DNA of 45,012 bases from an uncultured Clostridia bacterium. Its GTDB lineage: Bacteria; Bacillota; Clostridia; TANB77; CAG-508. The notes under the pieces were generated by a model, which saw only the letters and a list, made by a program, of their open reading frames with translations, had not been told where the DNA came from and searched no databases. The stretch's first letter is position 1. Each line of letters starts with the position of its first letter. Positions 44,539-45,012 of this stretch are shown one piece after another. Location of the stretch: the NCBI GenBank assembly GCA_946401865.1, contig CAMIVO010000011.1, forward strand, positions 1 to 45,012, in the 5' to 3' direction. The position numbers and the translations under genes were made by a program.

Positions 44539-44952
44539 ATGAGAAAACAATGTGTTATTATAGGGTTAGGTATTTATGGAATGAATATTGCTAAAAAGCT
44601 ATCTGAACATGGAATAGAGGTTTTAGCTATAGATAAAAATATGAAATTAGTAGAAAGAGCAAGTGCTTTTGTTACAAAAGCCATATGCATGGATATTACT
44701 AGTATTGATGGATTTGAAGGTGTACCTTTAAAAGATTTTGATATAGGAGTTGTAGGTATTGGAGAAGATGTTTCTGTAAGTATAATTGCTTGTTTAGCTC
44801 TTAAGGAATCTGGAGTTGAACGTATAATTGCTAAAGCAGGAAATAAATTGCACAAGAGAATTCTGGAAAAATTAGATATAAACGAAATAGTGCTTCCTGA
44901 AGAATATATGGGAATTATGACTGCAAACAATATTCTAAAAGATTCTGAATAA
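44539..44952 (+). CDS. ktrA: KtrA-like RCK_N (TrkA-N) regulator lacking RCK_C
   Basis: 137 residues. Rossmann RCK_N domain with the GxGxxG variant IIGLGIYGMN, the ribose-binding Asp in LAIDKN, and GIGEDVSVSII and AKAGNKLHKRILEKL. It binds ATP/ADP or NAD(H) and gates KtrB. Typical KtrA has about 220 residues with a C-terminal RCK_C (c-di-AMP/ligand) domain. Here the protein stops right after the RCK_N end (LPEEYMGIMTANNIL). No CGG or obvious frameshift explains this within the 60 bases left. GAAAGGAT precedes the ATG. Confidence 0.85.
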   Translation: MRKQCVIIGLGIYGMNIAKKLSEHGIEVLAIDKNMKLVERASAFVTKAICMDITSIDGFEGVPLKDFDIGVVGIGEDVSVSIIACLALKESGVERIIAKAGNKLHKRILEKLDINEIVLPEEYMGIMTANNILKDSE

Positions 44953-44960
44953 AATGCATC

Positions 44961-45012
44961 GTTACAATTCACGGTTTATTATAAATTAGCCCTGCCTAAA
45001 GTTTATATATTT
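44961..45012. repeat. Partial intergenic inverted-repeat element (window end)
   Basis: GTTACAATTCACGGT (44961-44975) is the exact reverse complement of 72-86, and AAGTTTATATATTT (44999-45012) that of 36-49. It is probably the left half of a long hairpin whose loop lies beyond the window. No gene here. Confidence 0.5.

Overview
The window is AT-rich, densely coding DNA from a low-GC Firmicutes/Clostridia-type bacterium. The grounds are strong AGGAGG-type ribosome binding sites, consensus TTGACA/TATAAT promoters with 17-bp spacers, Rho-independent terminators, a clostridial ferredoxin, KtrB-type K+ transport, RicT/YaaT, a family II pyrophosphatase, ThyX and a YezG-like protein. No rRNA, tRNA, CRISPR array or prophage was seen. 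The species cannot be named from the sequence alone.

Layout. 1-10.4 kb: a lower-glycolysis block (gap, pgk, tpiA, gpmI, eno) that also carries a SLOG/DprA-like gene, ispH, a YezG-like gene and a NifU-like/GGGtGRT pair. 10.3-11.3 kb: a REP-associated tyrosine transposase between inverted GGGGACGGAGAA motifs. 11.3-19 kb: valS, a membrane/spermidine-synthase-fold protein, a SpoVK/CbbX-type AAA+ ATPase and mtaB. 19-20.7 kb (minus strand): an HD-domain phosphohydrolase whose frame shifts three times. 20.9-28.4 kb: tandem thyX-like genes, a HAD phosphatase, two tandem anchored leucine-rich-repeat proteins, small membrane proteins and two divergent anchored proteins. 28.4-37.1 kb: pyrC, an LRR protein, a transglutaminase-like protein, a His-rich CobW GTPase, LemA-like protein, ppaC, lepB, holB, ricT and ferredoxin. 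37.2-45 kb: an unknown gene with a 12-residue repeat, dnaE with two frameshifts, a 1.4-kb insert bounded by two copies of the dnaE 3' end, then ktrB and a short ktrA.

Main observation. dnaE (two sites) and the HD gene (three sites) each need +1 frame changes to give a full-length protein. At all five places the zero-frame codon is CGG followed by A or G. Skipping the C restores the frame and reads GGA or GGG (Gly). In my by-eye scan of the other genes every CGG triplet is out of phase, so in-frame CGG occurs only at these five sites, while CGT, CGC and CGA are used normally as Arg codons. This suggests CGG is unassigned here and acts as a +1 frameshift signal, or as a four-base CGGR codon. 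That mechanism is inference. The frame arithmetic and the coincidence are visible in the sequence.

Other structure includes a family of very long imperfect intergenic hairpins with GC-rich loops (1.3, 14.1, 25.1 and 26.1 kb, with halves at both window ends), dispersed GGGACGG motifs alongside their likely transposase, and a 12-bp stem around the eno ribosome binding site and a TATAAT box.
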